This document shows, piece after piece, positions 30,882 to 45,751 of a stretch of DNA of 64,000 nucleotides. Where the stretch lies: NCBI RefSeq assembly GCF_029714285.1, contig NZ_CP121662.1, positions 2,666,001 through 2,730,000 on the forward strand. The letters run 5' to 3'. The notes under the pieces are model-generated. The model saw only the letters and a program-made list of their open reading frames with translations, ran no database searches and had not been told where the DNA came from. The position numbers were made by a program, and so were the translations under genes. The DNA is from Rhizobium sp. CB3090 (lineage in GTDB: Bacteria; Pseudomonadota; Alphaproteobacteria; Rhizobiales; Rhizobiaceae). Numbering within the stretch: position 1 is the first letter of the stretch; every line of letters begins with the position of its first letter.

Positions 30882-31763
30882 ATGCTCTACGACCTCTCGC
30901 TGCACATGGGCTATATCTACGACGTGCCGGCCAGCGGCGCGCGCCATATCGTGCGCGTGCTGCCGCTGTCGCTGACCAACCGCCAGCGCCTGATTGCCGG
31001 CTCGCTGAAGGTCACTCCCCATCCGGACGAGCAATCGAACTTCACCGATTTTTTCCAGCACCCCGCGACCTCGATCCTGGTGCGCAACCCGCATGAAAAG
31101 CTCGACATCCGCATGCAGGCGCGGGTGCAGGTGGAGAGCCAGCCGGTCTCCGTCGACTTCTCGCCGGTACTTGCCAAGCTACCGGATGAGTTAAGCGATT
31201 GCTGGTCGATCGAGGCATCCTCGCCACATCATTTCATCGGCACAAGCCCGCGCCTGCCGGAGACGACGGAGATTGCCGATTACGCCCGGCAATGGGCAAC
31301 GACCGGTCTGACGGTCATGCAGATTGCACACGCCGTCTGCGCCCAGATCCACAAGGATTTCGTCTATGACCCCAAGGCGACGACGGTCGACACCACGCCG
31401 AAAGAGGCATTCCGCCTGAAGCGCGGCGTCTGCCAGGATTTCGCGCATGTGATGATCATCGCGCTGCGCAGCCTCGGCATTCCGGCCGGCTATGTCAGCG
31501 GCTTCCTTCGCACCATTCCGCCGCCAGGCAAGGAACGGCTGGAAGGGGCAGACGCCATGCATGCCTGGGTACGCATCTGGTGCGGCGAAACGGCGGGCTG
31601 GATCGAGCTCGACCCGACCAACAATATTCCTGCCGGAACCGATCACATCGTCGTCGCCTACGGCCGCGACTATTCCGACGTCGCCCCTGTCATCGGTGTA
31701 CTGAAGAGCTATGGAACTCAGAAAACGGTGCAGGCCGTCGACGTCATTCCATTAAAGCAGTAA
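30882..31763 (+). CDS. Transglutaminase-like cysteine protease
   Basis: 293 residues: an N-terminal beta domain (LYDLSLHMGYIYDVPASG, about 1-110) and a transglutaminase-core domain with the nucleophile in GVCQDFAHVMIIALRSLGIP, His in DAMHAWVRIWCG and Asp in ELDPTNNIPAG. No signal peptide, so cytoplasmic. The ATG lies four bases after the stop of the ATP-grasp gene; an in-frame GTG at 30879 is an alternative. It closes the operon and probably cleaves or crosslinks the product of the two amidoligases. It ends 125 bases before the next gene, with no strong terminator visible. Confidence 0.92.
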   Translation: MLYDLSLHMGYIYDVPASGARHIVRVLPLSLTNRQRLIAGSLKVTPHPDEQSNFTDFFQHPATSILVRNPHEKLDIRMQARVQVESQPVSVDFSPVLAKLPDELSDCWSIEASSPHHFIGTSPRLPETTEIADYARQWATTGLTVMQIAHAVCAQIHKDFVYDPKATTVDTTPKEAFRLKRGVCQDFAHVMIIALRSLGIPAGYVSGFLRTIPPPGKERLEGADAMHAWVRIWCGETAGWIELDPTNNIPAGTDHIVVAYGRDYSDVAPVIGVLKSYGTQKTVQAVDVIPLKQ

Positions 31764-31888
31764 TTTCTAATACAACTCTAAATCGGAAATATTCGCGTCA
31801 TTCGTTAAAAGTCGAATGATCATCTCAACGCCGCCCTTAGAGTTTTTGCCGATAGTCACAGTCCTGGGGTATATTCTTTTGGGCGGAC

Positions 31889-33091
31889 GTGATGATCACT
31901 TGTTCGAGCAAATTTCGTGGCATTCGACATCTTATGCGTGATCGCGCCGGCAATTTCGGCGTATTGACCGCGCTCGCAATTCCCGTCCTCGCCGCCGCTG
32001 CCGGCGTTGCGGTCGATGTTTCCAATATGGCGGTTTCCGACGGCCAGTTGCAGGAGGCGACCGATGCCGCGGCCCTTGCCACGGCAACGGCGCTTGCCAA
32101 CGGCAGTGCGACGACATCGACCGCACAACAGCTCGCCTCTGACTTTGTCGTGGGTCAGATGTCGAACTACCTCAACAATGATCCGGCCACCGTTAGCGAC
32201 TTGAAAGCCGGAACGACCGTCAATGTGACGCAGACCAGCAATTCGTCAGGCGGTACCAACTATTCTGTTGTCGTGAAGGCGTCTTACGACATGCCGGTAA
32301 ACGGCATGACCCGCGTGCTGGGCCTAAATACGATGAACATCTCCGCATCGAGCACATCGAGCAGCGGTACAGCGGTTCAAAAAACCGCGCTTTCGATGGA
32401 GATCGCGCTCGATAAATCCGGGTCGATGCTCCTGAATACCGATGTCATCGATACCACCCAGAAGAGCTGTATCCAATATTACACCGACGGGAATTACCTT
32501 TATCAGTACCCCAAGGCAAAAAGCCCCTGCTACATCAAGAAGATCGCGGCTTTGAAGACGGCTGTCGGCACGCTGCTTGACCAACTGGATGCAGCCGATC
32601 CCAAATCGCAGTATGTTCGCACCGCCGGCATTGCATGGAGCAGCGAGGTAGACAGTTCCAGCAACCTTGCTTGGGGAACGGCATCGACACGCACCAATGT
32701 CATCAGCGGATTGAACGCCGACGGCGGTACAGAGTCGAGTGCGCCGATGACTCTGGCTTACAACAGTCTCATGTCGTCTTCGGAAGCAGCCGCCCAGGCG
32801 GCGAAAGGCAACACGAATTTTCAGAAGATCATCGTCCTAATGACGGATGGCGAAAACAATTCCAGCAGTTCAGATACAAAAACTCTGAACACATGTGCTG
32901 CCGCCAAAAAGGCCGGCTTTCAAATCTATACTGTCGCCTTCATGGCGCCAGCCCGCGGGCAGAACCTGCTGCAAAACTGCGCCACGAGTTCCTCCAACTA
33001 CTTCGACGCACAGCAAATGTCCGATCTCGTTGCGGCCTTCAAAACGATCGGGGCCCAGGCTTCGAAACAACTGACGCTTCTGACCAAATAA
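31889..33091 (+). CDS. TadG-like protein with von Willebrand factor A domain
   Basis: 400 residues. The start RDRAGNFGVLTALAIPVLAA is the TadE/TadG-like N-terminal segment with one membrane helix, followed by the VDVSNMAVSDGQLQEATDAAALATA motif of pilus-associated pseudopilin-like proteins. A von Willebrand A domain follows (about 165-400), with the metal-site motif ALDKSGSM and VLMTDGENN. It is probably anchored in the inner membrane with the adhesion domain outside. No other tad/cpa genes are near. An in-frame second ATG follows the first directly. Base composition is somewhat less GC-rich than its neighbours. Confidence 0.82.
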   Translation: MMITCSSKFRGIRHLMRDRAGNFGVLTALAIPVLAAAAGVAVDVSNMAVSDGQLQEATDAAALATATALANGSATTSTAQQLASDFVVGQMSNYLNNDPATVSDLKAGTTVNVTQTSNSSGGTNYSVVVKASYDMPVNGMTRVLGLNTMNISASSTSSSGTAVQKTALSMEIALDKSGSMLLNTDVIDTTQKSCIQYYTDGNYLYQYPKAKSPCYIKKIAALKTAVGTLLDQLDAADPKSQYVRTAGIAWSSEVDSSSNLAWGTASTRTNVISGLNADGGTESSAPMTLAYNSLMSSSEAAAQAAKGNTNFQKIIVLMTDGENNSSSSDTKTLNTCAAAKKAGFQIYTVAFMAPARGQNLLQNCATSSSNYFDAQQMSDLVAAFKTIGAQASKQLTLLTK

Positions 33092-33137
33092 CAACCGAAA
33101 CGCGATGCGCCGGAAATCATGAATAGATCGTAAAAAA

Positions 33138-33173
33138 CGAAAGCCGCCCCAGAATAACTCGGGGCGGCTTTCG
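33138..33173. terminator. Strong hairpin after the TadG-like gene
   Basis: CGAAAGCCGCCCC (33138-33150) pairs perfectly with GGGGCGGCTTTCG (33161-33173), a 13-base-pair stem. The T-run is only on the minus-strand side (TTTTTTA); on the plus strand the tail is CTTGTTA. It probably ends the plus-strand transcript and is formally a better terminator for minus-strand RNA. Confidence 0.75.
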
Positions 33174-33371
33174 CTTGTTAACTAATCCGGCGATAAGAGC
33201 CGGAAAAACAATCGGAATCAAGTCTTTTTAGCGCTTTGAGAGCGTTTGCCCGCTATTTTCGCATCTGCCTAATTCACTTGTTGCAACGCCTTTACATCGG
33301 TGCATAAACTGCTAGGTAAAGGCGATGGCAATTTGATTTATCGGGTGTAACACCCTGAATATAAATCACAA

Positions 33372-35848
33372 ATGGCGAGACTTGATAGTATGAATAACTT
33401 GACCAAGGTCAATCTCCCCGTCCCGGCCCCCCGCAGTTCCCAGCCGGAAATCCTTGCGGAAGAAATCATCGAGCGCCTGACCTATCGCATCGGCAAGGAT
33501 GCAAAAGTTGCCAAGCCGCACGATTGGCTGACGGCGACGATCCTTGTCATTCGCGACCGCGTCATCGACAAGTGGATGGAATCGACTCGCAAGGTTTACG
33601 AGACCGGTGCCAAGCGCGTCTACTATCTATCCCTGGAATTCCTCATCGGCCGTCTGATGCGCGATGCCGTATCGAACCTTGGGCTGATGGAGGAGATCAC
33701 CAATGCGCTCTCCTCGCTCGGCGTCGACATCCGCGTCATCGCCGGCCTTGAGCCCGACGCAGCGCTTGGCAACGGCGGCCTTGGCCGTCTCGCCGCCTGC
33801 TTCATGGAGTCGATGGCGACGGTAGACGTGCCGGCCTATGGCTACGGCATTCGTTATGTCCACGGCCTCTTCCGCCAGCAGATGGCCGATGGCTGGCAGG
33901 TGGAACTGCCGGAAACCTGGCTTGCCCACGGCAATCCCTGGGAATTCGAGCGTCAGGAAAGCGCGTATGAAGTCGGTTTCGGCGGCGCCGTCGAATTCGT
34001 CAGCGGCCATGACGACCAGCCGCGTTATGTCTGGAAGCCGGCCGAGCGCGTCATCGCCGCCGCCTTCGATACGCCCGTCGTCGGCTGGCGCGCCAAGCGG
34101 GTCAACACGCTGCGCCTCTGGTCGGCACAGCCGATCGACCCGATCCTGCTCGACGCCTTCAATGCCGGCGACCACATCGGCGCGCTCCGTGAAAGCAACA
34201 AGGCGGAAAGCCTGACCCGCGTTCTTTATCCGGCCGACGCGACGCCCGCCGGCCAGGAACTGCGTCTGCGCCAGGAATTCTTCTTCTCGTCGGCCTCGCT
34301 GCAGGACATCCTGCGCCGCCATCTGCAGCAGTATGACGATCTCACCAATCTCGCCGACAAGGTTGCTATCCAACTGAATGACACCCATCCGGCCGTCTCG
34401 GTCGCCGAAATGATGCGCCTTCTGGTCGATGTTCATGGCCTCGAATTCGACACCGCCTGGGATATCACCCGCAACACCTTCGGCTACACCAATCACACGC
34501 TTCTCCCGGAAGCGCTGGAAAGCTGGCCGGTGCCGCTGTTCGAGCGGCTGCTGCCCCGCCATATGCAGATCGTTTATGCGATCAATGCCAAGATCCTGGT
34601 CGAAGCCCGCAAGGCCCGCAATTTCAGCGACTCGGAAATCCGCTCGATCTCGCTGATCGATGAGAACGGCGACCGCCGCCTGCGCATGGGCAATCTCGCC
34701 TTCGTCGGCTCGCACTCGATCAATGGCGTCTCGGCGCTCCATACCGATCTGATGAAGGTCACCGTTTTCGCCGATCTTCACAAACTCTATCCCGACCGCA
34801 TCAACAACAAGACCAACGGCATCACGCCGCGCCGCTGGCTGATGCAGTGCAATCCCGGCTTGACCGGCCTCATTCGCGAAACCATCGGCGACGAGTTCCT
34901 CGACGATGCGGAGAAGTTGAAGCCGCTCGACCAATTCGCCCGCGATAGCGCCTTCCAGGAGAAGTTCGCCGCCGTCAAACGCGCCAATAAGGTGCAGCTT
35001 TCCAATCTCGTCGCCAGCCGCATGGGCATCAAGCTCGATCCCGATGCGATGTTCGACATCCAGATCAAGCGCATCCACGAATACAAGCGCCAGCTTCTGA
35101 ACATCATCGAAGCCATTGCGCTCTATGACCAGATCCGCTCGCACCCGGAACTCGACTGGCAGCCGCGCGTAAAACTCTTCGCCGGCAAGGCGGCGCCGAG
35201 CTATCACAACGCCAAGCTGATCATCAAGCTGATCAACGATGTCGCTCGCGTCATCAATCACGACCCTTCGGTGCGCGGCCTGCTGAAGGTCGTCTTCGTA
35301 CCGAACTACAATGTTTCGCTTGCCGAAGTCATGGTTCCGGCCGCAGACCTCTCCGAGCAGATTTCGACGGCCGGCATGGAAGCATCCGGCACCGGCAACA
35401 TGAAGTTTGGTCTCAATGGCGCGCTTACCATCGGCACGCTGGACGGCGCCAATGTCGAAATGCGCGACAATGTCGGTGAAGACAACATCGTCATCTTCGG
35501 TCTGAAAGCCGATGAGGTCGCCAATCTACGCAGCGACGGCCACAATCCCCGTGCCGTCATCGAACGCTCGCGTGAATTGTCGCAGGCGCTTTCGGCCATC
35601 GCATCGGGCGTCTTCTCTCCGGACGACCGCAACCGTTATGCCAGCCTGATCGACGGCATCTACGCCCATGACTGGTTCATGGTCGCAGCCGATTTCGATT
35701 CCTATGCCGCCGCCCAGCGCGAGGTCGATGCCCTCTGGGCCAAGCCCTCCGAGTGGTATGCGAAAACAATCAACAACACCGCTCGGATGGGCTGGTTCTC
35801 CTCCGATCGGACGATCCGTCAATATGCCAAGGAAATCTGGAGAGCCGG

Positions 35849-35852
<4 letters not shown>
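33372..35852 (+). CDS. glgP: Glycogen phosphorylase
   Basis: 826 residues (820 from the second ATG at 33390). It releases glucose 1-phosphate from glycogen. The family is recognised by RVYYLSLEFLIGRLM, EPDAALGNGGLGRLAACF, QLNDTHPAVSVAEMMRLL, the sugar-phosphate site KIHEYKRQ-like IKRIHEYKRQLLN, and the PLP-lysine block EASGTGNMKFGLNGALTIG. No clear ribosome-binding site is visible before either ATG. It is the first gene of the glycogen cluster and overlaps glgB by four bases. The 280-base upstream gap probably carries the cluster promoter. Confidence 0.97.
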
Positions 35853-38056
<2,204 letters not shown>

Positions 38057-38082
38057 GATCATCACAGACAGGGAGGACTGAA

Positions 38083-39345
38083 ATGGTAGAAAAACGTATC
38101 CAGCCACTGGCCCGCGACGCCATGGCTTACGTTCTTGCCGGTGGCCGGGGCAGCCGCCTGAAGGAGCTGACCGACCGTCGCGCCAAACCTGCCGTCTATT
38201 TCGGCGGCAAGGCCCGTATCATCGATTTCGCGCTGTCCAACGCGCTGAACTCTGGTATCCGTCGCATCGGCGTTGCTACTCAATACAAGGCGCACTCCCT
38301 CATTCGCCACCTGCAACGCGGCTGGAACTTCCTGCGTCCGGAGCGTAACGAAAGCTTCGACATTCTGCCGGCCAGCCAGCGCGTTTCCGAAACGCAATGG
38401 TACGAGGGCACGGCCGACGCGGTCTACCAGAACATCGACATCATCGAGCCCTACGGTCCGGAATATATGGTCATCCTCGCCGGCGACCATATTTACAAGA
38501 TGGACTATGAATGGATGCTGCAGCAGCACGTCGACTCCGGCGCCGACGTCACCATCGGCTGCCTCGAAGTGCCGCGCATGGAAGCTGTCGGCTTCGGCGT
38601 CATGCATGTCGACGAAAAGGATCAGATCATCGCTTTCGTCGAGAAACCATCCGATCCGCCGGGCATTCCCGGCAATCCCGATTTCGCGCTGGCGTCGATG
38701 GGCATCTACGTCTTCCACACGAAATTCCTGATCGAGTGCCTGCGCCGCGATGCCGCCGATCCGAATTCCAGCCGCGACTTCGGCAAGGATATCATCCCTT
38801 ACATCGTCGAGAACGGTAAGGCCGTCGCCCATCGCTTCACGCAATCCTGCGTGCGCTCCGATTTCGAGCGCGAAGCCTATTGGCGCGATGTCGGTACGGT
38901 CGACGCCTACTGGCAAGCCAATATCGATTTGACCGCCGTGGTGCCGGAACTCGACATCTACGACAAGTCCTGGCCGATCTGGACCTATGCCGAAATCACG
39001 CCGCCGGCCAAGTTCGTCCATGACGATGAGGACCGCCGCGGTTCGGCCGTCTCCTCCGTCGTTGCCGGCGACTGCATCATTTCGGGCGCCAGCCTTTCGA
39101 ACAGCCTGCTTTTTACCGGCGTGCGCGCCAATTCCTATTCCAAGCTGGAAGGGGCCGTGGTGCTGCCGAGCGTCAAGATCGGCCGCCGCGCCCAGCTAAA
39201 GAATGTCGTCATCGACCATGGCGTCACCATTCCGGAAGGCCTGGTGGTCGGTGAGGATCCGGAACTGGACGGCAAGCGCTTCCGCCGTACGGAAAGTGGT
39301 ATCTGCCTGATCACCCAGACGATGATCGACAAGCTGGATATCTGA
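38083..39345 (+). CDS. glgC: Glucose-1-phosphate adenylyltransferase (ADP-glucose pyrophosphorylase)
   Basis: 420 residues, the usual length. It makes ADP-glucose, the committed step in glycogen synthesis, and is normally activated by fructose 6-phosphate in rhizobia. Motifs: [21 protein letters not shown], the PSNALNSG-like [25 protein letters not shown], the active-site [13 protein letters not shown] and [13 protein letters not shown]. The C-terminal half is a left-handed beta helix. The ATG follows GGGAGGA, a strong ribosome-binding site. It lies 26 bases after glgB. Confidence 0.98.
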   Translation: MVEKRIQPLARDAMAYVLAGGRGSRLKELTDRRAKPAVYFGGKARIIDFALSNALNSGIRRIGVATQYKAHSLIRHLQRGWNFLRPERNESFDILPASQRVSETQWYEGTADAVYQNIDIIEPYGPEYMVILAGDHIYKMDYEWMLQQHVDSGADVTIGCLEVPRMEAVGFGVMHVDEKDQIIAFVEKPSDPPGIPGNPDFALASMGIYVFHTKFLIECLRRDAADPNSSRDFGKDIIPYIVENGKAVAHRFTQSCVRSDFEREAYWRDVGTVDAYWQANIDLTAVVPELDIYDKSWPIWTYAEITPPAKFVHDDEDRRGSAVSSVVAGDCIISGASLSNSLLFTGVRANSYSKLEGAVVLPSVKIGRRAQLKNVVIDHGVTIPEGLVVGEDPELDGKRFRRTESGICLITQTMIDKLDI

Positions 39346-39348
39346 CAT

Positions 39349-42427
<3,079 letters not shown>

Positions 42428-42457
42428 CGGTAACTTCTGCGGAGTCCCCTCACCCTA

Positions 42458-42519
42458 CCCTCTCCCCCGAGGGGAGAGGGGGATCGTGCCATAAGCACCT
42501 TCTCCCCTCGGGGGGAAGG
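42458..42519. repeat. Pair of GC palindromes between pgm and glgX
   Basis: CCCTCTCCCC/GGGGAGAGGG (42458-42480) and CCTTCTCCCC/GGGGGGAAGG (42498-42519), separated by 17 bases. Such C/G-rich palindromes are scattered through rhizobial intergenic DNA. There is no T-run, so an RNA-stabilising or repeat-element role is more likely than termination. Confidence 0.6.
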
Positions 42520-42639
42520 TGGATTTCGGTGGTTGAGCAGAGCGAAAACGCCGAAAGACGGATGAAGGGTTATCCGAGCGCGACGGTAAATTATATCACC
42601 CTCGTCGTCCAACGCCCGAAAATGGAAAGCCCGCGAGAC

Positions 42640-44613
42640 ATGTCCGAGCCGACAACCCGCCGCCTTGGCGCAACACTCACCGACTCGGGCGTCGAATTTA
42701 CCGTCGCGTCCAAACATGCCGAACGGATAGAACTTTGCCTCTTTGATACCGAAGGTCAAAGGGAGATCGCACGTCTGCCGCTCACTCGCGACGGCGACAT
42801 GCATCGTCTTTTTGTGAAGGACGCCAAGGAAGGCACGCGCTACGGTTTTCGCGCCTATGGTTCATACGATCCGGGTCAGGGTCTGTGGTTCGATCCATCG
42901 AAGTTGCTTGTCGATCCCTATGCCAAGGAAATCGATCGGCCGTTTCACTACCATCCACGCCTGGGCATGTTCGGCGAGGACACACAGGATTTGATGCCGA
43001 AGGCGATCGTCTCCCGCGACATAGCGATGAAGCCAGCCAAACCATTGTTCAAGCCGGGCGGTCTGATCTACGAAATCGCCGTCAAGCCTTTCACCATGCT
43101 GCATCCGGATGTGCCGGCAGAAAAGCGCGGCACGCTGGCCGCCCTCGCCCATCCCGCTGTCATCGCCCATCTCAAGCGGCTGCATGTCGATGCCGTCGAG
43201 CTGATGCCGATCACCGCATGGATCGACGAACGGCACCTGCCGCCGCTCGGCCTCACCAACGGCTGGGGCTATAATCCCGTCGCCTTCATGGCGCTCGACC
43301 CCCGTCTAGCACCCGGGGGTGTCAAGGAATTGCGCGAGACGGTGGCAGCGCTGCATGCGGAGGGCATCGGCGTCATCCTCGATCTCGTCTTCAATCACAC
43401 CGGCGAGAGCGACCGCTATGGCTCGACGCTGTCATTGCGTGGCCTCGACAATCCCGTGTATTTCCACCATGACCCGAACCAGCCGGGTATGCTGATCAAC
43501 GACACCGGCACAGGCAATACGGTTGCCTGCGATCAGCCGGCGACACGCCAGCTCATCATCGACAGCCTGCGCCATTTCGTGCTCCATGCCGGCATCGACG
43601 GCTTTCGTTTCGATCTGGCCACCGTGCTCGGCCGCACCGCCAAGGGTTTCGACCCAGAAAGCCTCACGCTGCGCTCCCTCTTTGCCGATGAGGTCCTTCA
43701 GGATCGCATCATGATTGCCGAACCTTGGGATATCGGCCCCGGCGGCTACCAGCTCGGCAATTTTCCGGCGCCCTTCCTCGAATGGAACGATCGCGCCCGC
43801 GACGATCTGCGCTGCTTCTGGCGCGGCGACGACAACAAGATCGGCGACATCGCCACCATCCTCGCCGGCTCTTCCTCCCTTTTCGGCCGCGACGGCCGCA
43901 CCCAGACCCGCAGCGTCAATTTCCTCGCCGCCCATGACGGCTTCACATTGATGGATATCGTCTCCTACACTCACAAGCACAATGAGGCGAACGGCGAAAA
44001 CAACCGCGACGGCCACAACGAAAACTACTCGTGGAACAACGGCGTCGAGGGCAAAACGGACGACCCGGTCATCCTCGGCAAACGCCGCACCGACATCGAA
44101 GCCCTGTTGTCGACGCTGTTTGCCACGCGCGGCACGATCATGCTGACCGCCGGCGACGAAGGCGGGCGCACCCAGCGCGGCAACAACAATGCCTATTGCC
44201 AGGACAACGATATTACCTGGATGGACTGGGCGACGCTGGACGAAGAGCTGATTGGTCATACCGCCTGGCTCGCAAGCCTCCGCCGCCGCTTTACCGCCTT
44301 CAGCGATATGGAATTTTTCAACGGCAAAGGCGATGTCCTCTGGTTCTCGGACAAGGGAACCGCGATGACGGTACCCGATTGGGAGACGCCGGATGCCCGC
44401 CTGCTCGGCATGGCGATCGGAACAGAGGATCGCGATTGCGGCAAGAAGACCCGTCTCGCCGTGCTACTGAACCGCGCGAACGAGGAACAACATGTCAAGT
44501 TGCCGGCCTCAGGCAAGGCCGGCTGGTCGCTGCTGAATCCGAAGGAAACGGCAACGATTCAAGATGAGATCGCCATGCCGGCGCGTTCGGTCTGCTTCCT
44601 CATCGAAAACTGA
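42640..44613 (+). CDS. glgX: Glycogen debranching enzyme (isoamylase family)
   Basis: 657 residues from MSEPTTRRLGATLTDSGVEF, the same length as E. coli GlgX. An ATG at 42622 would add six residues; earlier in-frame starts would include the repeat region. It contains a CBM48-like N-terminal module, then a GH13 barrel with VILDLVFNHTGES, the nucleophile in GFRFDLATVLG, Glu in IMIAEPWDIGPGGYQLG and the late NFLAAHDGFTLMD. It removes alpha-1,6 branches left by glgP. It follows pgm after a repeat-containing gap, on the same strand, and probably belongs to the glycogen transcription unit or has its own weak promoter. Confidence 0.95.
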   Translation: MSEPTTRRLGATLTDSGVEFTVASKHAERIELCLFDTEGQREIARLPLTRDGDMHRLFVKDAKEGTRYGFRAYGSYDPGQGLWFDPSKLLVDPYAKEIDRPFHYHPRLGMFGEDTQDLMPKAIVSRDIAMKPAKPLFKPGGLIYEIAVKPFTMLHPDVPAEKRGTLAALAHPAVIAHLKRLHVDAVELMPITAWIDERHLPPLGLTNGWGYNPVAFMALDPRLAPGGVKELRETVAALHAEGIGVILDLVFNHTGESDRYGSTLSLRGLDNPVYFHHDPNQPGMLINDTGTGNTVACDQPATRQLIIDSLRHFVLHAGIDGFRFDLATVLGRTAKGFDPESLTLRSLFADEVLQDRIMIAEPWDIGPGGYQLGNFPAPFLEWNDRARDDLRCFWRGDDNKIGDIATILAGSSSLFGRDGRTQTRSVNFLAAHDGFTLMDIVSYTHKHNEANGENNRDGHNENYSWNNGVEGKTDDPVILGKRRTDIEALLSTLFATRGTIMLTAGDEGGRTQRGNNNAYCQDNDITWMDWATLDEELIGHTAWLASLRRRFTAFSDMEFFNGKGDVLWFSDKGTAMTVPDWETPDARLLGMAIGTEDRDCGKKTRLAVLLNRANEEQHVKLPASGKAGWSLLNPKETATIQDEIAMPARSVCFLIEN

Positions 44614-44681
44614 GCCCGTTGACTTTCCGGCTTTATTCGCCAGAAAGATCGCAAGAAGCAGCAAAGCCTGACGAGGATGAA

Positions 44682-45170
44682 ATGCCCGGCGATATTTCGC
44701 TTGTTGAGATCATGAAGCTGGTCGGAACCGAGATCGGCGTTTCCGACTGGATCACGGTCGACCAGACGATGATCGACACTTTTGCCGACGCGACGCTCGA
44801 CCATCAGTTCATCCATGTCGATCCCGAGCGCGCTAAAGCCGAAACGCCCTATGGCGGCACCATCGCCCACGGCTTCCTGACGCTCTCGCTGCTCTCGGCG
44901 ATGAACTACAGTGGCCTGCCGAAGATCCGCGAGCAAACGATGGGCATCAATTACGGCTTCGAGCAGATCCGCTTCATGTCGCCGGTCAAGTGCGGCGCAC
45001 GGGTGCGCGGCCGCTTCAAGCTCGCCGAAACGCGACTGCGTGGCGCCAGCATGCTGATGCTGACGTACGACGTGACTGTAGAGATTGAAAATGAGCGCAA
45101 ACCTGCGCTCACTGCGACGTGGACGACCATTTCACAGTTCGATCCGATGGATCGGCCGGAAGAGGCGTGA
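44682..45170 (+). CDS. MaoC-family (R)-specific enoyl hydratase
   Basis: 162 residues from MPGDISLVEIMKLVGTEIG, where GAGGA lies upstream; the frame extends to a TTG at 44619. The hot-dog hydratase motif is intact: ITVDQTMIDTFADATLDHQFIHVDPERA, containing the catalytic D-x4-H dyad, then GTIAHGFLTLSLLSAM. It resembles the NodN-like branch. Such enzymes hydrate trans-2-enoyl thioesters and can supply (R)-3-hydroxyacyl-CoA for polyhydroxyalkanoate synthesis. It starts 68 bases after glgX on the same strand. The pathway is inferred. Confidence 0.88.
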   Translation: MPGDISLVEIMKLVGTEIGVSDWITVDQTMIDTFADATLDHQFIHVDPERAKAETPYGGTIAHGFLTLSLLSAMNYSGLPKIREQTMGINYGFEQIRFMSPVKCGARVRGRFKLAETRLRGASMLMLTYDVTVEIENERKPALTATWTTISQFDPMDRPEEA

Positions 45171-45190
45171 GGCTTCTTTTCCACCTCTCC

Positions 45191-45751
45191 TCAAGAGGAG
45201 AAGGTATTTTGCGCATCCTCCGCACCCTCGGCCAACAGCCCGAAGGCATAGTCGGAGAAGGAGCGCCAGACTTCGACGCGGAACGTCTCATCGTCGAGGC
45301 GCAGCAGCACGACTTCCGCCTTGCCAAACAGGGTGCGCGAGCAGGCCCCAACCGGGAAAACCTGCAGCGACAGATCCTGCGGGCAACCGGCGGCGAGGGT
45401 TGCTTCCGCGCCCGGGCCGGAAACGATGATCGCGGTGTTTCGATGAGAGACATCGGCAGCCGAATGCAGCACGCCGGCGGAAGCGGCAAGGCGGACAAGG
45501 TCCGTGCCGTTCTCGTCGATGACCAGCCATTCGTCAGGACCCAGCCACAAAGCATAGCGGCTATCGCTGCGGGCCGATGTTTTCGGCCGGCGCGGCAGGC
45601 TGAGACCGAGCGCGGAAGAAAGACCATCGAGCGATTCTGCCGGTGCACGCAGCGAAATGCGGCTTGCGGGCACGGCCGGCGTCAGCCGGACCGAGGCGGA
45701 GCCGCCGTGGCGGCCGGCGAGCGGCAGTTTACGGGTCGCGATATCAGCCAT
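45191..45751 (-). CDS. soxG: Sarcosine oxidase gamma subunit
   Basis: 186 residues from MADIATRKLPLAGRHGGS. ATG 45751 follows AAGGAGG by eight bases and overlaps the end of soxA by eight bases, so translation is coupled. The domain is the SoxG GcvT-like fold, with RYALWLGPDEWLVID, DVSHRNTAIIVSGPGAEATL and a conserved WRSFSDYAFGLL near the end. It is the last gene of soxBDAG. The gamma subunit is structural in the heterotetrameric enzyme, which oxidatively demethylates sarcosine to glycine. Confidence 0.93.
   Translation of the reverse strand: MADIATRKLPLAGRHGGSASVRLTPAVPASRISLRAPAESLDGLSSALGLSLPRRPKTSARSDSRYALWLGPDEWLVIDENGTDLVRLAASAGVLHSAADVSHRNTAIIVSGPGAEATLAAGCPQDLSLQVFPVGACSRTLFGKAEVVLLRLDDETFRVEVWRSFSDYAFGLLAEGAEDAQNTFSS

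Noticed and set aside
33627..35261. 544-codon minus-strand open frame opposite glgP
   Set aside because: Antisense shadow of glycogen phosphorylase; no recognisable domain.
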